From NCBI RefSeq assembly GCF_013376045.1, contig NZ_JABMJG010000008.1:62001-126000 (forward strand): a DNA stretch of 64,000 nt, read 5' to 3'. Position numbers and translations under genes: made by a program. This DNA comes from Variovorax sp. SG517 (GTDB lineage Bacteria; Pseudomonadota; Gammaproteobacteria; Burkholderiales; Burkholderiaceae_C). Under the pieces are notes generated by a model. The model was not told where the DNA came from. It was given only the letters and a program-made list of their open reading frames with translations, and did no database searches. Positions 48,305-55,804 of the stretch are shown here, one piece after another (positions within the stretch are counted from its first letter, which is position 1; each line of letters begins with the position of its first letter).

Positions 48305-48828
48305 CGTTCGAACTTTGCCCCGTTGGCCGCCGAGGCGCCCGCCCTACAGGGGGTGGCGAACAGCTGGCCCTGGTTCGGATCGACGCGCACCTCCAGCGCC
48401 GTGACCTGGCGGCGGAGGCGCTTGACCTCCTCGCCCAGCTCGGCCGCGAGCAGCGCGGTGTTCCTGCCCGTCTCGATGGCTGCGGCCTGCGCGGCGGCGC
48501 CGGCCATCAGGTTCGCCAGCGCCCGGTCCTCGCGCGGCGTGAGCGTGAGCACCTCGTCGCCGATCTCGATCTTTACGGTGCCGTCGGGCATGACGGTCTT
48601 GGACATGGGCCGCGCGGGCGCGTGTCGCACCGCCGGCACGAAGACGCCGCGCTGCACGCGCACGATGTCGCCCTCGTCCACCAGGACGCCGAGGCGGTCA
48701 TCGATGGTCGTGAGCTTCAGGCCGGTGAGCTCGGCCAGCGTCTCGCGGGTTACCACCTGCTCCTGGGCGTGCAGATCCTGCACAGCCTCCAGCACCACCA
48801 GCAGGGTTGATTTCTGGGCTTCAGCCAT
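48295..48828 (-). CDS. Winged-helix phage protein, candidate late regulator
   Basis: A 177-residue protein. Residues 1-60 form a winged helix (STLLVVLEAVQDLHAQEQVV, then ETLAELTGLKLTTIDDRLGV and EGDIVRVQRGVFVP). A strand pair follows (TVKIEIGDEVLTLTPREDRA) and then a coiled coil (ELGEEVKRLRRQVTALEVRV). The start at 48828 is preferred over upstream codons that give arginine-rich shadow sequence. It stands at the end of the middle operon, directly before the late region, where lambda has Q. I infer that it could activate the late elements; there is no direct evidence. Late-region element h is embedded in its 3' end, and its stop lies in the tRNA. Confidence 0.55.
   Translation of the reverse strand: MAEAQKSTLLVVLEAVQDLHAQEQVVTRETLAELTGLKLTTIDDRLGVLVDEGDIVRVQRGVFVPAVRHAPARPMSKTVMPDGTVKIEIGDEVLTLTPREDRALANLMAGAAAQAAAIETGRNTALLAAELGEEVKRLRRQVTALEVRVDPNQGQLFATPCRAGASAANGAKFERAV
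48342..48353 (-). promoter_or_regulatory. Late-region element copy h (tRNA)
   Basis: CCCTACAGGGGG on the plus strand, full consensus, inside the last codons of the winged-helix gene. It ends 37 bases before the mature 5' end of the initiator-like tRNA, the same spacing as to start codons at copies a, b, c and f. Confidence 0.55.
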
Positions 48829-48842
48829 TCGTTCTCCTCGTT

Positions 48843-49358
48843 TTAAATCCTGGCCAGGGCCCATGCGGCGGCCCGGCGCTCCTTCGGTGTGGCCGGCTGA
48901 ACGCCCGCCACGATGTCTTGCCAGATGGAAACCATCCAACGGTGGGCGGCGCCGAAGCGCTCCACCTTCTCGGCGGCCGGCGCCGGGCCCTGGTCGAGCC
49001 ACCAGTGGCATGCCGCGCACCCGTGCACGTGCCATTGGTCATCAGCCTTGCGCGCGCCGGCCTTGCCGTGCGCGGACTGGTTGCTGTGGCAGGCCACCGT
49101 GGTGGCCGGGTCCGGCTGGCACACGCCGGGCACCAACAGCAGGCAGCGCTGACCGCGCGCCATCGCCAGCAGCGCTGGATTGCGTTGCGGCTCGGTCTTC
49201 GGCACCGCCCCGCGGAAATCCGCGTCGTTGATCGCCGCCATGCGAACGATCCGCCCAGGGACGGGCTCCACGCGCGCGAGCACCGTCACGCTCGGCTCGC
49301 GCGCCAGGTCTACGCCGATCAGCTTCGGCTGCCGGCGCTTGAAGCCGGTGCGCAGCAT
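48843..49358 (-). CDS. YbcO/DUF1364-like putative nuclease
   Basis: A 171-residue protein of the DUF1364/YbcO type: ARGQRCLLLVPGVCQPDPAT, then VACHSNQSAHGKAGARKADD, VHGCAACHWWLDQGP and the closing helix. The cysteines and histidines form a metal-binding HNH-like core; E. coli YbcO is described as a metal-dependent nuclease. The ATG at 49358 has CGGAG seven bases upstream; an in-frame GTG at 49376 overlaps the previous stop and is an alternative. It belongs to the nin-type region with NinB and the resolvase, suggesting recombination or Holliday-structure processing. Confidence 0.75.
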   Translation of the reverse strand: MLRTGFKRRQPKLIGVDLAREPSVTVLARVEPVPGRIVRMAAINDADFRGAVPKTEPQRNPALLAMARGQRCLLLVPGVCQPDPATTVACHSNQSAHGKAGARKADDQWHVHGCAACHWWLDQGPAPAAEKVERFGAAHRWMVSIWQDIVAGVQPATPKERRAAAWALARI

Positions 49359-49372
49359 GGGCGCACTCCGCT

Positions 49373-49633
49373 TCACTGCTTACCCCCAAGTCGCTCGATC
49401 TTTCGGCGTAGGCGCTGCACCCGCACCTCCAGCTCCCGCGTGCCCTCCGCAAGGAAGGACATCACATCATCGTCTTGGGCGAGCTCATCCCGCAGCGCTT
49501 CCCGGTGCGCCTTGGCCAGCCAGAAGACCACGCCGTCGGGCGCGTCCCTCAGGACATACCAGCGGCCCAGCAGGTGCTTCACCGCGTAAGGCAGGACGCG
49601 CAGCTGCCAGTAGAAGTCCATGAACCACTTCAT
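49373..49633 (-). CDS. Hypothetical protein
   Basis: An 86-residue protein starting MKWFMDFYWQLRVLPYAVKH and ending in a basic coiled coil (RELEVRVQRLRRKIERLGGK). The N-terminal 30 residues are aromatic and amphipathic but not a clear membrane span. Not recognised. Its start overlaps the ninB stop by four bases. Confidence 0.5.
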   Translation of the reverse strand: MKWFMDFYWQLRVLPYAVKHLLGRWYVLRDAPDGVVFWLAKAHREALRDELAQDDDVMSFLAEGTRELEVRVQRLRRKIERLGGKQ

Positions 49634-50130
49634 CCCAGAACTCCCCCGATGATTTCGCCGGTGTCCGGGTCAACTTGCATGCGCTCCCACTGCTCGAAGC
49701 TGGCGGGGAACGTCACGCCGAGCTCGGTGGCGGCGAAGGCGCTCACACGGTCGATGAGCTGACTGTAGCCTTTCACGCCCAGACGCTCGGTGCTGACGCG
49801 CTCGCGCCGGCGCACCTTCTTGCCCGTGAGCGGGTTGCGGCTTGTGATGGTCTTCCAGCCCAAATACTCGGCGCGGAAGTGCTCCTTCCACACTGCCAGC
49901 GGGAACTGCGCGCCGTGCGGCCGGGCCTGCGCCGCGATGGTCTTGAGCACCACGCCGTGGTAGTACTTGCGCTGCCGGTCGGTCTTTGCGTCCTCGTGCA
50001 AGCGGATCTCCAGCTCGAGGCGCCGGCCAGCGGCCCACTGTTCCTTGCACCAGGGCGCAACACGCTCCAGCAGGCTGGTGCGTGCGTGTTCCTGGTCGGG
50101 CCAGATGACTTGCAGGGCGATGTCTGCCAT
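49630..50130 (-). CDS. ninB: NinB recombination protein
   Basis: A 166-residue NinB-family protein. Signatures: LEIRLHEDAKTDRQRKYYHG, KEHFRAEYLGWKTITSRNPL, and STERLGVKGYSQLIDRVSAF. Lambda NinB (Orf) binds single-stranded DNA and SSB and can replace RecFOR functions in phage recombination. Length and motif order are normal. It is followed by the YbcO-like gene and preceded by a small winged-helix-like gene on the same strand. Confidence 0.85.
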   Translation of the reverse strand: MADIALQVIWPDQEHARTSLLERVAPWCKEQWAAGRRLELEIRLHEDAKTDRQRKYYHGVVLKTIAAQARPHGAQFPLAVWKEHFRAEYLGWKTITSRNPLTGKKVRRRERVSTERLGVKGYSQLIDRVSAFAATELGVTFPASFEQWERMQVDPDTGEIIGGVLG

Positions 50131-50142
50131 GTGGTCCTCTCG

Positions 50143-50730
50143 TCAGGCACCGGTGAGCAGCGCCTTGAGCTGGCGCAGCGTCTCACCTTCCTTGCCCGCG
50201 GCCTGTACCCTCGCCTCCACGTCGAGCGCGATGCCGTCGATCTCGTCGGCCGCTCGGCGCAACAGTGCGGCGACGTTCGCCAGCCGAGAGAGCGAGTCCT
50301 CCCTTTCGGGGGCGGGGGGCTGGGGCTGCAACGCTGCAGCAGCGGGTCGGGCGTTGATGGACACTTCGTTGAACTCCTCGGTAGCTTGGGTGATGAGGCG
50401 AGCGATGACCCGGACGAAGGTGCCCCGGGCGGGCTCCTTCACCACGCCGCGCTCGCAGAGGGTGATGAGGCAGCCGTCGACGACGGCGCGGTCTACGGTT
50501 GCGCCGGCGCGGCGTAGCTCGCTGACGATCTGTTCCTTCGACCAAGGCGTCTGGATGGGCACGGCGGCGAGCACCTTCTTGGCCATGCTGTTCAGGCCGC
50601 TCTCGATGCGGGCCAACTTCGCTGCGTTCATCACGTCTCCTGGGTTCTGTACGCCTGCCATGCGCAGGCCTTCCATGACGCCGCGCCCGAAAGACATGCG
50701 GCGGGATTGCTCGGTGGGGGTGACCGTCAT
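50143..50730 (-). CDS. Hypothetical phage protein with winged-helix-like segment
   Basis: A 195-residue protein starting MTVTPTEQSRRMSFGRGVME. Residues 55-105 (PWSKEQIVSELRRAGATVDR, then VVDGCLITLCERGVVKEPAR) look like a winged-helix or HTH domain that tests for a missing strand partner. The C-terminal part is a helix with a heptad pattern (RLANVAALLRRAADEIDGIA). Not recognised as a named family. The ATG at 50730 overlaps the stop of the resolvase gene (ATGA). Confidence 0.5.
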   Translation of the reverse strand: MTVTPTEQSRRMSFGRGVMEGLRMAGVQNPGDVMNAAKLARIESGLNSMAKKVLAAVPIQTPWSKEQIVSELRRAGATVDRAVVDGCLITLCERGVVKEPARGTFVRVIARLITQATEEFNEVSINARPAAAALQPQPPAPEREDSLSRLANVAALLRRAADEIDGIALDVEARVQAAGKEGETLRQLKALLTGA

Positions 50731-51158
50731 GACTTCACGGCCCTTCGGTACGGCCACGCCACCATTGCGGCGTCGCGCTCGTGCTGATTGCTGCGCGCCG
50801 CCCAGTGCGTCACGAGCGCGAAGGCCTCCGCATCGAGCTTGGCGCCCTTTGCGGTCGGGCTGATGCCGTGGGCCGGGATGCCGAGGTCGGCACAGACCGA
50901 CGTGATGAGGCTGCACCAGGCGTCGATCTGCCCGACGTTGCGGGCGATCTTCAGCGCGGCCGCGCGGCTGCCCGCGGTCGTCCACACCTTGGACTCCAGG
51001 CGGCTGTCCTCGAACACCACGCGCGCGGGCATGTAGCTGCGCAGCATGTGCTCGATGGTGTGCGGCTCCACGGTGCGAAGGAACTGCAGCGCGCCGCCCT
51101 CAAAGGCGGCCAGGCCCGTGCTCGCGCCCGGGTCGATGCCGAGGATGTGAACCGTCAC
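50727..51158 (-). CDS. RuvC-like Holliday junction resolvase
   Basis: A 143-residue RNase H-fold nuclease. D9 in ILGIDPGASTGLA, E50 in RVVFEDSRLESKV and D129 in NQHERDAAMVAW are the expected acidic residues; NVGQIDAW and ISPTAKGAKLDAEAF are further RuvC-type blocks. Phage versions resolve branched replication and recombination intermediates before packaging. It overlaps the next gene by four bases in the nin-type operon. Confidence 0.85.
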   Translation of the reverse strand: MTVHILGIDPGASTGLAAFEGGALQFLRTVEPHTIEHMLRSYMPARVVFEDSRLESKVWTTAGSRAAALKIARNVGQIDAWCSLITSVCADLGIPAHGISPTAKGAKLDAEAFALVTHWAARSNQHERDAAMVAWPYRRAVKS

Positions 51159-51418
51159 AGCAGCGCCCCTTGCGGCGAGGTCCGCAGTTGGTCCAGCCGA
51201 GCCGCGGCGGACTTCACCGCCTCGTGCCCGCCCTTCCAGTCCTCGCCCCAGATGGTCCGGAGCGCGGCCTTGTACTCGTCACGCAGCGTGCCGTCTTGGC
51301 GCGAGCGCCAGTATTCGGGGCCGTTGGCGATGCCACGTGCCAGACATTCCCGGCAGTTGGCGGTGTAGCCCGGCCAGTCGGCGCGGACGGCGGCCTTGTC
51401 GCAGTTCGGGCACTTCAT
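51155..51418 (-). CDS. Small zinc-ribbon-like protein
   Basis: An 87-residue protein starting MKCPNCDKAAVRADWPGYTA with CPNC and NCREC forming a likely zinc-binding pair, followed by a helical, charged C-terminus (RDEYKAALRTIWGEDWKGGH). The start at 51418 directly overlaps the previous stop. Not assigned; a nucleic-acid-binding accessory factor is plausible. Confidence 0.6.
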   Translation of the reverse strand: MKCPNCDKAAVRADWPGYTANCRECLARGIANGPEYWRSRQDGTLRDEYKAALRTIWGEDWKGGHEAVKSAAARLDQLRTSPQGALL

Positions 51419-51849
51419 GCTGCGATGCCCTCCAACAGCGCCTCGAAGGCAGCCCAGTCGAGGTGCGCGTTCTGCAACTTCAGCTCCAGATCGCACGCGG
51501 CATCGATCAGCGACTTGCGCTGCAGCCCGTCGACCAGGCGGTCACAGGCCTCCAGCCCTGACCGCAGCGAAGCGCGGCGCGTCGGGTCGATGACCGGCAC
51601 GCCCGCCTGCTCGTACAGGGCATTGCAGGCACCGCGCACGATGCGCACGTCCGGCAGGTCGTGGTCGATGTCTTCGGTCATGAGAGCGCCCAGCACCACG
51701 AACAGCACCCGGCCGGCGGCGGCTACGAACTGGTCGCTGTCGTCGCCCAGAATGGCGTGGATCTGCGCGCGCACGGCGGTTGCGTGCCACTGCTTCTCGA
51801 TGAGGGCCCGAGCGATCAGCCCGAGCGCGGCGGTGCGGCGGCGGGCCAT
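51415..51849 (-). CDS. Hypothetical protein
   Basis: A 144-residue, mainly helical protein starting MARRRTAALGLIARALIEKQ, with hydrophobic patches (AAGRVLFVVLGALMTEDIDH) that look buried rather than membrane-spanning. Not recognised. It is part of the overlapping operon between the HNH-like gene and the zinc-ribbon gene. Confidence 0.5.
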   Translation of the reverse strand: MARRRTAALGLIARALIEKQWHATAVRAQIHAILGDDSDQFVAAAGRVLFVVLGALMTEDIDHDLPDVRIVRGACNALYEQAGVPVIDPTRRASLRSGLEACDRLVDGLQRKSLIDAACDLELKLQNAHLDWAAFEALLEGIAA

Positions 51850-52376
51850 CAGCGCATTCCTCCCAGCATGTCGGCGCTGAAGTCGCGGCGGCTGCGCCCG
51901 CGCCGGATGTTGGAAGCGGTCCCGTTGCCGAGGTGCCAGTTGCGGTCGAACCAGATCGCAGGCTTTTCGCTCGAGCGAATCTCGCGCACCATTTCCTCGG
52001 TGAGCTTGGACTTGGCGCGCTTCGTGGCCGCCATCCGCCGAGCGGACAGCAGGGACTTCTTGACGCCCTTCATCGCAGCGGCGCGCGTGCGCAGCACCAG
52101 ACAGTCCGGGTGCACGCAGAGCTCGCAGTCGCACTTCACGCCCACCTGGCGGTTGGATGGCACGAACCCGCGCGTGAGAACCCACAGCACGCGGCGCACG
52201 TTGTAGACCCGGCCCTCCCTCCCGCCGAGCTTCACCTGCGGATGCAGACCGCCCGCGGCATGGCCGGTCCATTCGAGGCAGTTTCCGCACGGCTCGGCGT
52301 GCTTCAGCAGCCGGTCCAGCGTCAACTGCTCGAACACCTCGATTTCGGCGTCCCAAGGATTGATCGAAGGGATCAT
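51849..52376 (-). CDS. HNH-like DNA-binding protein, probably catalytically degenerate
   Basis: A 175-residue protein starting MIPSINPWDAEIEVFEQLTL. Residues about 50-120 follow the phage HNH pattern: CGNCLEWTGHAAGGLHPQVK, then VYNVRRVLWVLTRGF and CDCELCVHPDCLVL. The paired histidines normally before the CD motif are replaced by VK (QVGVKCDCELC), so nuclease activity is doubtful. The C-terminus (KLTEEMVREIRSSEKPAIWF, then GTASNIRRGRSRRDF) is like the DNA-binding tail of homing-type proteins. It may be a DNA-binding remnant or a repurposed regulator. Confidence 0.65.
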   Translation of the reverse strand: MIPSINPWDAEIEVFEQLTLDRLLKHAEPCGNCLEWTGHAAGGLHPQVKLGGREGRVYNVRRVLWVLTRGFVPSNRQVGVKCDCELCVHPDCLVLRTRAAAMKGVKKSLLSARRMAATKRAKSKLTEEMVREIRSSEKPAIWFDRNWHLGNGTASNIRRGRSRRDFSADMLGGMR

Positions 52377-52609
52377 GCGTGCTCCGGGCTCTGCTCGAAC
52401 GCGAGGTCGTTGGCGGGCTGCAGTGCAGCGAAGTGCTCGGCGCACACGTCCAGGCGCGCGTTTTCGACTGCGCTGTAGGCTCGGATTCCACCGATGGCCG
52501 TCGGGGTCAGCTCCCCTCGCTGACGGAGGAAGCGTTCGTGCGTGGCGAGGGCTTGCAGGTTGCGCTGCGCGGACACCGCCACCTGAACGATGGTGAGGGC
52601 ACTGGTCAT
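52373..52609 (-). CDS. Hypothetical small protein
   Basis: A 78-residue protein starting MTSALTIVQVAVSAQRNLQA with AAGGAG seven bases upstream of the ATG at 52609. Helical, no motif. It overlaps the end of the DUF1376 gene by four bases, so it belongs to the replication operon. Confidence 0.45.
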   Translation of the reverse strand: MTSALTIVQVAVSAQRNLQALATHERFLRQRGELTPTAIGGIRAYSAVENARLDVCAEHFAALQPANDLAFEQSPEHA

Positions 52610-53499
52610 GCGGGTACTCCTTGTCGTTGCTCCACAGCCCGGCGGACGCGGGCCGTGAATTGCGGGAACGTCTCGCGGTCGACGCTCAGGTCGTGCTCGT
52701 TCCACCGGCCCAATCCGAGCTCCTCGGCCTTGGCTTCGATGGTCGAGCGGTTCTCGTCCCAAGGTTTCTCGGGCATGCCGGCGCCCGACGCGATGGCTGC
52801 GGCCTCGCCGAGCTGGCGCTTCACGATGCCCAGCAGGTAGGCAAAGCCCTTGGGCGGTTTTGACTTCGCGCAGATGTCGGCGGCGGCCTCGAAGGTTTCG
52901 ACGGGCACACCCTTGTCGATGAGAGCCCGCAACTCGGGACTCGACGGGTTCACGTCGGCCACCTTCTTCGCCCTGATCGCCTTGCACACCTCCCCTGCCT
53001 TCGTCGGGCTTTGCTCCCCACCCCCCACCGCTCCGGGTTCGGAACTGGTGTGTGGGGGTTCTACTTGGGTAGGTAGATGTGACTGTTGTTGTTGTTGTCC
53101 ATCGGTTTGCGATTCGTTTGCCATGGCATTTGCCATCGGTTTGCTATCGCCCTGCCAACGCTTTGCCGCGCCGGCTTTGCCTGCGCTGCTACGCGCTGCG
53201 CTAACCTTTTCGGCCTTCGCGATTTCCTTCGACGAGCGCTTCTGGACCATCGTCAGGCCGTCAGCACTCAGATCGAACTTCGCCATCACCTTGACCTTCA
53301 TGGCGCGCCACCTCGCCGCCGGCAGCTTGGTGATGGACACCAGCGATTCGTCGTCGGTCGGCAGCGTGCCCTTGGCCTTCCAGCACGCCATCAACAGCAG
53401 CATGTAGGCGCCGTGCTGCTCGGTCGTGAAGGTCATGGTGTCGGCCACGTACTCGCCGATGTACAAGGGCATCCAGATGTCGGTTTTCTTTTCGCTCAT
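52606..53499 (-). CDS. DUF1376 replication-initiation-like protein
   Basis: A 297-residue protein with an N-terminal DUF1376 domain: DIWMPLYIGEYVADTMTFTT, then EQHGAYMLLLMACWKAKGTL, EESLVSITKLPAARWRAM and a basic linker. The C-terminal region (residues 170-297) holds helices such as GFAYLLGIVKRQLGEAAAIA. Such proteins stand where lambda O or DnaT-like replication proteins lie and are thought to start phage replication. A glutamine run near residue 135 marks a flexible linker. No helicase loader gene is obvious downstream. Confidence 0.75.
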   Translation of the reverse strand: MSEKKTDIWMPLYIGEYVADTMTFTTEQHGAYMLLLMACWKAKGTLPTDDESLVSITKLPAARWRAMKVKVMAKFDLSADGLTMVQKRSSKEIAKAEKVSAARSSAGKAGAAKRWQGDSKPMANAMANESQTDGQQQQQSHLPTQVEPPHTSSEPGAVGGGEQSPTKAGEVCKAIRAKKVADVNPSSPELRALIDKGVPVETFEAAADICAKSKPPKGFAYLLGIVKRQLGEAAAIASGAGMPEKPWDENRSTIEAKAEELGLGRWNEHDLSVDRETFPQFTARVRRAVEQRQGVPA

Positions 53500-53503
53500 C
53501 TGG

Positions 53504-54367
53504 TCAGTCCCCGCAAAAGCACGCGAGGGCTTCCTGGTCGTGGTCGAACATGTCCACCTGGTCGGCGGCGTACTGGGCGATCTCGGCGTAGCTCGGTCCG
53601 TCCTTCGTGAAGCGGGCGCCTCGGCCGGTCGCGCCGGGAATGAGCGAGCCGTCTTCCGCTCGAACCCACCAGGTGATGGAGTAGCGGCCCGCTCGCGCGA
53701 TAGAAAGGCGCTGAGCCGGCGGCTTGTTGAAGCAGTAGACACAGTTACCTTCGAGCGTGCGCCCGTTGTGCGTCACCAGTTCAAGGTCGAACGGTTGCGA
53801 CTTCCAGAAGGCCCCCACCTCCTGAACGCTCACGCCGGCATCGGCCAGCGGCATGCACATGGTTTCGTCTGGCGTCTCCGTGCTGGTCCCGCGGGCGCGG
53901 ATCTTGGCGACTCGGCGCTGCTCGTCAGCACGAATGCCGATGAACTGGTCCCACTCCGGCCACGCTTGGAACGCGCGCAGGTAGCGGTGCATCGTGCGGA
54001 TCTTCAGTTCGCTGGTGCAGAAGCGGCTGACTGGGTTGGGCAAGAACTGTCGGCGCCGGATCAGCGCCGTGAACGGTTCGCCGTCTCGGGCCGCCCACCT
54101 TGGATCGGTAAAGGCGCGGAACATGCGGCCTTCCTCGCCCAGGTACTCCAGCCACACGATGCGCACGTCCCACTCGTACGAGCAGCGCGCAACAAACTGC
54201 AACGTCTCTTCGGCCTCCAGGCCCGTGTTCGCGAAACAGACAATCAGCCAGCGCGCGATGTTCTCGCGCGTGTTCGCCTGCAGGACGCGCCACAGCATGT
54301 AGGCGCTGGTGCGCCCGCCGCTGAAGCTCAAGCAAGTGGGGCCGGTGAGTTTGAAGGGGTCGCGCAT
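53504..54367 (-). CDS. PAPS reductase-like / ATP pyrophosphatase family protein
   Basis: A 287-residue protein of the phosphoadenosine phosphosulfate reductase family. The PP-loop is SFSGGRTS at residues 14-21, followed by IVCFANTGLEAEETLQFVAR and SRFCTSELKIRTMHRYLRAF. CVYCFNK and a terminal CFCGD could coordinate metal. Phage members of this family are common and their substrates are unknown; related DndC acts in DNA phosphorothioation. It is coupled to the cupin-like gene upstream (overlap at 54367), a pairing I recall from several prophages. Confidence 0.75.
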   Translation of the reverse strand: MRDPFKLTGPTCLSFSGGRTSAYMLWRVLQANTRENIARWLIVCFANTGLEAEETLQFVARCSYEWDVRIVWLEYLGEEGRMFRAFTDPRWAARDGEPFTALIRRRQFLPNPVSRFCTSELKIRTMHRYLRAFQAWPEWDQFIGIRADEQRRVAKIRARGTSTETPDETMCMPLADAGVSVQEVGAFWKSQPFDLELVTHNGRTLEGNCVYCFNKPPAQRLSIARAGRYSITWWVRAEDGSLIPGATGRGARFTKDGPSYAEIAQYAADQVDMFDHDQEALACFCGD

Positions 54368-54885
54368 CAGACTTCGATCCCCAGGTACTTGCGCCAGGGC
54401 ACGACGCTCCCGTCGACCTTGAACCCCCAGCCCTTCGACTCACCCCAGGTGATGAACAGCGTGTAGGCACCGCCATCGGACACCTCGGTGATTCGATGGA
54501 AGACGCTGGGGTCGATGCGCTGGGTGAAGCCACGCAGGCGCAGCTTGGCGCCGCGGTACTCCTCCCGGCGCTCCTCCATGTAGCCGCTGCGCAGGATGAT
54601 CGAGCGCGCCGGCCACGGGTGGTTGTGCTCGTGGTCATCGTCGTCCGGCCGAACGATGTGTTGCACGCGGACGCTGGGCAAGCTGGTCCAGCGCGCGGGC
54701 AGTTGGTTGCCCTCCTCGTCCTTGCCGTAGGCGTTGAACAGCCACCAGCGATCCATGTAGAGGTCGTCGCTGTTGCGGCCGGTGATCGGCGAGTACGGTG
54801 TGCGCTGCGCGCGGCGGATCAGGTAGTCCGCGACCGGGCGCCGCGAAACGACGAAAGCGAGAGCTCGCCACAGAGCTTCCTTCAT
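54367..54885 (-). CDS. Cupin-like phage protein
   Basis: A 172-residue protein. Residues 35-120 contain DDLYMDRWWLFNAYG, PSVRVQHIVRPDDDDHEHNH, and PWPARSIILRSGYMEERREE; the HEHNH cluster and the strand pattern suggest a metal-binding cupin. No substrate is indicated. It starts at 54885 overlapping the previous gene and ends overlapping the PAPS-reductase-like gene, so the two are probably made together and may act on the same substrate. Confidence 0.6.
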   Translation of the reverse strand: MKEALWRALAFVVSRRPVADYLIRRAQRTPYSPITGRNSDDLYMDRWWLFNAYGKDEEGNQLPARWTSLPSVRVQHIVRPDDDDHEHNHPWPARSIILRSGYMEERREEYRGAKLRLRGFTQRIDPSVFHRITEVSDGGAYTLFITWGESKGWGFKVDGSVVPWRKYLGIEV

Positions 54886-55274
54886 GCGGCGCCTCCTTCC
54901 ATCGAGGGATCGTTCGCCGCCGCAGCGCGGCCACGGCCGACAGCCTTGGTGATGCGGAACTCGAACAGGCCCGCGAAGGCCGGGTTCAGCAGCGCGAACA
55001 GGCGCGCCAGGTACGGGGTGTGCCAGTCATTGAGCTTCCACGGCCCGCCGCGCTCGGCCAGCGCCGAGTTGTGGCGCAGCACCTCGATGATGGTGCGGGC
55101 GCTGTAGTGCTCGAAGCCGCGGCGCACGATGCGCATGGCCTCGCGCTCGAAGGCGTCGTAGACGTGCAGGTTCTCGGGCAGGTATGCCAGGAACCGCGGC
55201 GTGAACTGGTCGGCGTGCTGCTGGGCCATCAGCAGTGGTCGGGACACTGCGGGGCCGGTGGATGCTGCGCTCAT
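54882..55274 (-). CDS. Hypothetical protein
   Basis: A 130-residue protein starting MSAASTGPAVSRPLLMAQQH, then FLAYLPENLHVYDAFEREAM and RIVRRGFEHYSARTIIEVLR. This helical core with HNS and WKLNDWHTPYLARLFALLNP is seen in small middle-region phage proteins, but I cannot name a family or function. It abuts the gene at 55274 with a shared base. Confidence 0.5.
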   Translation of the reverse strand: MSAASTGPAVSRPLLMAQQHADQFTPRFLAYLPENLHVYDAFEREAMRIVRRGFEHYSARTIIEVLRHNSALAERGGPWKLNDWHTPYLARLFALLNPAFAGLFEFRITKAVGRGRAAAANDPSMEGGAA

Positions 55275-55588
55275 CAGTGGTGCCCTCCCCGCTGCGCGAA
55301 TTCGGGGCCCTCAAAAGGCCCTGTCAGTTTGCGCATCGCACCGATACGCTCCTCCTCATGCAACAGCTTCTCAGCCGCCATCGCACGCCACGTCTTGCCG
55401 TAGCAGGTCAGGTACACGAAGTCGCGCAGCAGCGTGCTCGCGTCGGTACCGCTCAGGGCGCAGTGCTGCCGGAATACCTTGTCAGTCGCCTCGTCAACCT
55501 TGGTCTTCAGGTCTTCGGTGAGCTTCCCGAGCGGCCCGGCGATGCCGCGGGCGAACGCCGGCTCTTGGTCTTGGTCGATGGTGGACAT
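55274..55588 (-). CDS. Hypothetical protein
   Basis: A 104-residue helical protein starting MSTIDQDQEPAFARGIAGPL, with the segment STLLRDFVYLTCYGKTWRAM and a histidine-rich end. The middle resembles small DNA-binding or ribbon-helix-helix-type proteins (DEATDKVFRQHCALSGTDAS), but this is not certain. It is the second gene after cro in the rightward-type operon on the minus strand. Confidence 0.45.
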   Translation of the reverse strand: MSTIDQDQEPAFARGIAGPLGKLTEDLKTKVDEATDKVFRQHCALSGTDASTLLRDFVYLTCYGKTWRAMAAEKLLHEEERIGAMRKLTGPFEGPEFAQRGGHH

Positions 55589-55615
55589 CTCGAATTGGTC
55601 GTTGGGGTGAAGTGG

Positions 55616-55804
55616 TCAGCCAACCGGCTGGAGGTCAGCGACGCGCGCCGTGAAGACATCGCGGAAGACGCGGTGCCGCCAGCAGTCGGAGCCGTCAGCC
55701 GGGAATGGGTTGGCCAGGGGGAGCTCTTCACCGCGCTCGGCGGCGTGCGCAGCCAGGTCGGCGACCTCGGCATGGCTCAGTGAAGCGAGAGGCTTGATGT
55801 GCAT
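55616..55804 (-). CDS. Small hypothetical protein after cro
   Basis: A 62-residue protein starting MHIKPLASLSHAEVADLAAH and ending RHRVFRDVFTARVADLQPVG. GGAGG stands six bases before a GTG/ATG pair; I use the ATG at 55804, which overlaps the cro stop. Not recognised; a short regulatory or hypothetical phage protein. Confidence 0.5.
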   Translation of the reverse strand: MHIKPLASLSHAEVADLAAHAAERGEELPLANPFPADGSDCWRHRVFRDVFTARVADLQPVG

